A DNA stretch of 64,000 nt from Datisca glomerata (Eukaryota > Streptophyta > Magnoliopsida > Cucurbitales > Datiscaceae), in assembly GCA_003255025.1 (NCBI GenBank), contig QANY01006351.1, positions 124,001-188,000 on the forward strand, written 5' to 3'. The stretch's first letter is position 1, and each line of letters opens with the position of its first letter. Of this stretch, positions 59,280 through 64,000 are shown piece by piece. Below the pieces are notes generated by a model. The model saw only the letters and a list, made by a program, of their open reading frames with translations, made no database searches and had not been told where the DNA came from. Made by a program: the position numbers and the translations under genes.

Positions 59280-62050
59280 TTATTACTTGCGCCTTTTACA
59301 GAAGAGCAACTCAGAATAGCAGCTTTTTAGATACATTCCGATAAGGCATCTGGTCCAGACCGTCTCAACCCAATTTTTTTCTAGATTTTGGCAGCTTATT
59401 GGGATGGATAGCCTCTCATTTTTTGTCCAGTGCCTAAACTCAAGTCATTTTCTTGAGGTTATGACAACAACAAGAATCATACTAATCCCAAAAATGATAG
59501 CCCGAGCTCTATGCATGACTTAGGCCACTTCTCGTTTTGTAACGTGGTTTATAGGATCCCTGTGAAAGTCTTGGCCAATTGTTTGACGGGTCTCCTTCTA
59601 AACATTATTTTAGAGGAACAATCAGCTTTTATTGCGGGGAGGTCTATAGTTGACAATGTCACTATGGCGTTTGAGGTGATTCATAGTATGTGTCGGGAAA
59701 TAAGTGGCAAAGTAGGTGATATGGCTTCCAAAATTGATAATGGTAAAGTATATGACCGAATCAAATGGTCATATCTTCGAGCTATATTACTTCAGTTGGG
59801 TTCTCATAATCGTTGGGTTGATTGGATGAGACTTGGTGTGTCTCAGTTCAGTACACAGTTGCGCTTAATGGTGAACATGTCAGCTCTTTAACTCCTCAGT
59901 GAGGATTGCGTCAGGGTGATCCACTATCGTTGTATCTGTTTATCTTATGTACTAAGGGTCTCTCTAGCTTGATTAAAAGAAAAGAGATTTTTGGAATGGT
60001 CATGGTGTGCGTATTTCTCGTAGGGCTCCAAGTACTTATCATTTGTTGTTTGCAGACGATAGTTTCTTATTCTTTCAGGCCGATTTGGATGAATGCCATG
60101 TCATGAAAAATATTCTCTCTCAGTATGAGTTGGAGTTGGGTCAAGCAGTGAATTTTGGGACATCTGAGTTGTTCTTTAGTAGTAATGTGGGGCTTGATTT
60201 ACAGAAAAGTATTCAGCAAGAACTTGGTGTAACAAACAGCCTAGATATTGGACGATATTTGGGGTTACCATCTTTAATTGACAAAAAGAATATAGCTATT
60301 TTTAGTTATTTGAGAGATCGATTGTGGAAGAAGATTTTTGGAAGATCAAACAGACTCTCCCCTCCTATTGCATGAACACATTACATCTCCCGACCTCTTT
60401 ATGTGAGGAGTTACAAAGAATTATGAACTCTTTCTGAAGAGGATTGAAACATGGTGAATCAAAACAAATTCACTGGGCATCGTGCGATCACTTATGTTGG
60501 TGGAAAGGATATGGTGGTTTGGGATTTTGTCATTTGTACTCCTTCAACCTTGCTATGATGGGAAAGTAAGTTTGGAACCTTATATCTCATCATTTTGCTC
60601 TAGCTTCGCGTGTTTTCAAAGCAAAATATTTTCGGAATGAGACTTTGTTTTAAGCTCATGGGTTGCAACCCAAGCTTTATTTGACATGCGGTTTCACATC
60701 TTCGAAGTGGTTATAAATGGAATGTTTGGCCTAGGCGTTCTATTAAAGTATGGTTCGATCCTTTGAATCTGAATGAACATGGTTTCCTGCCTAGAACGGA
60801 GATGAAATCGGGACTTGAGAATATTTTGGTTCGTGATTTGGCGTTTCATGGCTATCAGGATTGGGACTTTGAGATGTTATACAAAGTTATCGATCAGGAA
60901 GATGTTACGACATCCTTAGTATTCCAGTAGGTTCTATGGATGAGACAGATCAATTGTTGTGGCATTTTGACCCTAAAGGTATCTACACTGTCAGATCATG
61001 ATATATGACTATTGTAATGAAGCTGCTACATGGAGACCAATCTCCTGTTATGATTTCTTGGGTTGATGTTTGGAGCTTTTTTTTGTTCATCCTAAAGTAA
61101 ATCTTGTCTGTGGAGAGCATGCTACAATTTTCTTCCTACCAGGGATCATTTATTTGCTAAGGGTTTGAATATGGTGAATGAGTGTGTGCTTTGTGGAAAT
61201 TATGGGGAACATCGTATGCACTTGTTTGTTGATTGTCCATTTGCTGTCCAATGTCGGTCTTATTTGGATATTCCGATCGTGAATGTGAATGTAGACAACT
61301 TTGCCAACTGGTTATGCTCTATGTTAAATGGTTGTGATAGGAATAATCAAGAGCAAATTTGTATGGTGGTCTGTGCAATCATGGGTACTATGATAAGGTT
61401 TTATGGTAGAACAGACGTCTGCCTACTTTTGAGTGTGTTCAGACGTGCTTAGCTTTTTTCAGTGAGTGGCAGACTACAAATGTAAGGCTGAATCTCGCTC
61501 ATAACAAATCAGCAAGAGGAGAAATTGTTTGCATTAGTCATCCACCGTAAGGTAAATTGAAAATTAACTTAGATGTTGATTTGGATCATGCTACAGCCAC
61601 TATTGGGCTAGGGTGGGTTCTCCGTGATTCTATAGGGACAACAAGAATGTGTGTCTAGGCACATGCTTGACCGCTGGATTTTCAGTACAGCTGAAGCAAT
61701 GTGTCTGAAAAGGTGTTTAGATGGGTACATGATTCAAGTCTGGCAGATGTGATTATTAAAACTGATGTGAAAATTGTGGTTGATAGTTTGGTGAAGGATG
61801 TCATTGATTTTAGTGAATTTGGTTGTTTGATCCGTTCTTACAAGTTTTTGGTCTCTGAATGCTCTAACGTTACAATATCTTTTATTCATAGACAAGCGAA
61901 TGCAGTAGCTGACTCTTTAGCTTGAGCTGCTCGTTCAAATGTTAATCTACTTTATTAGCGGGAGGCTATGCATTTTGTTGAACACCCTTTGACTCATATG
62001 ATATGAGTTCTTATTAATGATAATTTGCTTTTTGGTTAAAAAAAGAAACG
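59280..62050 (+). pseudogene. LINE (L1-type) ORF2 relic, copy B
   Basis: It starts inside the reverse transcriptase (FTEEQLRIAAF near 59296, then SDKASGPDRLNP). The RT continues at 59511-59891, with EEQSAFIAGRSIVDNV and a KVYDRIKW box where KAYDR.EW is usual, so the first catalytic Asp is kept. It continues at 60007-60375 with FADDSFLFF, the second catalytic pair, intact. zf-RVT follows at 61165-61452 (CVLCGNYGEHRMHLFVDCP) and RNase H at 61550-61925. A poly(A)-like tail (gttaaaaaaag) is at about 62036-62046. The endonuclease domain is absent, so it is 5' truncated. Several stops and frameshifts make it inactive. Confidence 0.75.
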
Positions 62051-62527
62051 ATAATATTGGAGTAGATTATTGAAAGTTGGTTTGGATAAATTTTTAATAG
62101 CAAATGAAAAGTTGGTGATGATAAAAATAATATGTCATTTAGATTATACCAATAAAAATATTTCAATTATATTTCTTTAGGGTTATTTTGTAATAATTAA
62201 AAAATCATGTCGGTAATCGTTTTCAAAAAAGTAGGGAATCTTCCATTTGTTAATAGATTATTATATTATAGATGAACGACCTCCACACGTTTGTCATTTG
62301 AAAACAATATTAATATCATAATTCGTATGGAGTGACGTTCTAGTCTACTCAAACTAGGATTATGGTACTGTGATTACGTAGCCATATTTGCCTTTTACAC
62401 TTCCAATTTCTTTCTATAAAATGGCAATTCAAAAGTGCAAATTTCTGCATATTAATTCATTCATCAACACTGCCTTTCCCCACTTCACCTCGGCGGTGCT
62501 ACCAATCATCCGCTAAATCTTTTCGCC
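62051..62527 (+). promoter_or_regulatory. Promoter and 5' UTR of the plus-strand UGT gene
   Basis: A good TATA box, ctataaa (TATAAA at 62415-62420), lies 108 bp before the ATG, giving an expected transcript start near 62447 and a C-rich 5' UTR of about 80 bp. Only about 0.4 kb separates the TATA box from the LINE end, so upstream control elements may have been replaced by transposon DNA. No specific factor-binding site is claimed. Confidence 0.55.
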
Positions 62528-63593
62528 ATGACTTCCGATTCCGGCGCACACATCCTCGTATACCCTTACCCTGCTTCTGGTCACATAATACCTTTTCTCG
62601 ACCTCACCCAACGGTTGCTCACCCGCGGCTTAACCGTCACGGTTTCGATCACTCCCAACAACGTCTCTCTCCTCCAACCACTGTTATCCAGCCACACGTC
62701 CTCCATCCAACCATTAATTCTCTCTCAAATTCATACGAATGGACTTGGCGCAAGCATCAAATCCATGCGGGAGCTTCACTATCCTGAAATAATCCAGTGG
62801 TTTAAGTCCCACTCCCACCCTTCCCCTCCTGTAGCCATAATTTCTGATTTCTTCTTGGGTTGGACCCACCAGCTGGGACGCGATCTCGGAGTGCCACGTC
62901 TCGTTTTTTCTCCCTCGGGAATGTTTGGCTTGTCCTTATCCCTTTCGTTGTGGCGCGACACGCCGAGAGTTGACGATCCGGAGGACTTGAATTCCGTCGT
63001 GTCGTTTCCAAACATCCCGAATTCTCCCACATACCCGTGGTGGCAAGTCCCTCGTCATTATCGGCATGGGAAAGAAGGAGATCCAGATTGGGAACTGTTC
63101 AGGGAGAACTCGCTGGCTAACTCGGCGAGTTGGGGAGCGGTTTTCAACTCGTTCGCTGAGCTAGAAGGGGTTTATTTCGATCACTTGAAAAAGGAACTTG
63201 GCCATGATAGAGTCTGGGCAGTGGGCCCATTATTGCCTGAAGATGATGATGAAGCGAAGCCAAGCAATCGAGGTGGATCCAGCTCAGTGCCGCTGGACGA
63301 TTTTTTCAACTGGTTAGACGATCAACCAGACACCTCCGTCGTCTACATCGGATTCGGGAGTCGTACTGTACTGACACGTGAGCAAATGGACGTGCTAACC
63401 ACGGCGCTTAAACAAAGTCATGTCCGATTCGTTTTGTGTATAGTTGTAAAGGAGTCCGACGGTCGCCTCGTAGAAGACGACAGCGGCGTTGTTCCTGATG
63501 GGTTCGAGGATCAACTGGGAAGTAGGGGATTTGTGATCAAGGGCTGGGCCCCACAAGTGGCTATACTGAGACACCGAGCTGTGGGCGCTTTTT

Positions 63594-63624
<31 letters not shown>

Positions 63625-63913
63625 AGGGCTCAGTGCCGGCGTGGTGATGTTGACTTGGCCCATGGGTGCTGACCAGTACGGTAATGCTACGTTGTTGGTT
63701 GATCAATTAGGGGCTGCAATTCGAGCTGGAGAGGGAACTGAGAATATTCCCGAGGCAACCACGTTGGCTCAACAACTGGATCACTCGTTGGATAGGACGA
63801 GGCCCGAGTGGACTCGAACGAAAGAGCTGAGTGTGGCAGCCCGAGTTGCTACCAAGGAAGGGAACTCGGAAAAAGATATGGATGAGTTGGTGAAGAATTT
63901 AAATGAGATATAA
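62528..63913 (+). CDS. UDP-glycosyltransferase, UGT89 (group B) type, 461 aa
   Basis: An intact single-exon GT1-family gene. Catalytic His19 lies in PYPASGHIIP and Asp107 in IISDFFLGWTH. The PSPG box is Trp340-Gln383, with HCGWNS and the final Asp-Gln, suggesting UDP-glucose as donor. It shares long identical blocks with the gene at 40050-41507 (for example RHRAVGAFLTHCGWNSVLEG and HDRVWAVGPLLP), so the two are paralogues. The His-to-Asp spacing is 88 residues against 99 in the paralogue: the segment after PLIL, which in the paralogue carries PFPSHPSIPPGIENVKDL, is shortened and replaced by SQIHTNGLGASIKSM. This lies near the acceptor pocket. Residues FVLCIVVKE replace the usual FVW..K. It is probably functional, acceptor unknown. 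The ATG is the first after the TATA box. Confidence 0.93.
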
Positions 63914-64000
63914 AAGTGAGGGAGAGAAGGGCAAGCATGGAGTGATCTGGTCTTCGTAGTTTGTATCGGGATTCAATTTTGCTATTGGCACTTTATAAAA
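63914..64000 (+). other. 3' flank of the plus-strand UGT gene
   Basis: Likely 3' UTR; the window ends before a poly(A) signal can be judged. Confidence 0.4.

Noticed and set aside
62779..63706. Minus-strand frames inside the plus-strand UGT gene
   Set aside because: Shadow frames of the UGT coding region.
1..64000. tRNA, rRNA or other structural RNA genes
   Set aside because: No cloverleaf, rRNA core or snRNA motif was recognised by reading; a tRNAscan/Infernal run would be needed to exclude them fully.

Overview
This is a plant nuclear window, most likely from a eudicot angiosperm. It is strongly AT-rich and holds decayed plant transposons of nearly every class, a decayed endogenous pararetrovirus, and only two intact protein-coding genes. 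Both genes encode UDP-glycosyltransferases of the plant UGT89 (group B) type. I could not identify the species.

Layout. 1-2.5 kb: an LTR-like tail, then a minus-strand DUF1985 (MULE-type) gene fragment with recognisable splice sites and an (ATGT)n array sitting inside a palindrome. 2.7-11.3 kb: an endogenous caulimovirid (pararetrovirus) of about full genome length, in the order movement protein, coat protein, protease, reverse transcriptase/RNase H (tandemly duplicated), a downstream ORF, then promoter and leader. It is riddled with stops. 11.3-17.7 kb: non-coding repeats, including a degenerate ~78-bp tandem array and a 3 x ~180-bp array. 17.7-22.5 kb: a minus-strand Gypsy LTR split by a Copia-type solo LTR, followed by a CACTA terminus. 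24.8-28.3 kb: a Copia relic (gag, protease, integrase). 31.2-35.6 kb: a second Copia relic (pol and 3' LTR). 35.6-39.3 kb: a minus-strand Gypsy gag relic, itself split by a solo LTR with a perfect CATTT target duplication.

40.05-41.51 kb: intact UGT gene on the minus strand. 41.9-43.8 kb: minus-strand LINE. 44.36-47.7 kb: a third Copia relic with 5' LTR and tRNA-Met primer site. 47.8-53.2 kb: nested tandem duplications and a MITE-like element. 53.5-55.1 kb: minus-strand solo LTR with a CAATC target duplication. 56.7-58.6 kb: a truncated LINE flanked by direct repeats of ~160 bp. 59.3-62.05 kb: a longer relic of the same LINE family. 62.53-63.91 kb: second intact UGT gene, plus strand.

The two UGT genes point away from each other and are separated by about 21 kb of transposon debris. 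They look like an old duplicated pair spread apart by insertions. The rest of the window is a layered record of insertion, LTR recombination and tandem duplication. I found no evidence of a new multi-gene system. The items most worth following up are the pararetrovirus with its duplicated polymerase, the LINE with very long flanking repeats, and the shortened acceptor-side loop of the second UGT.
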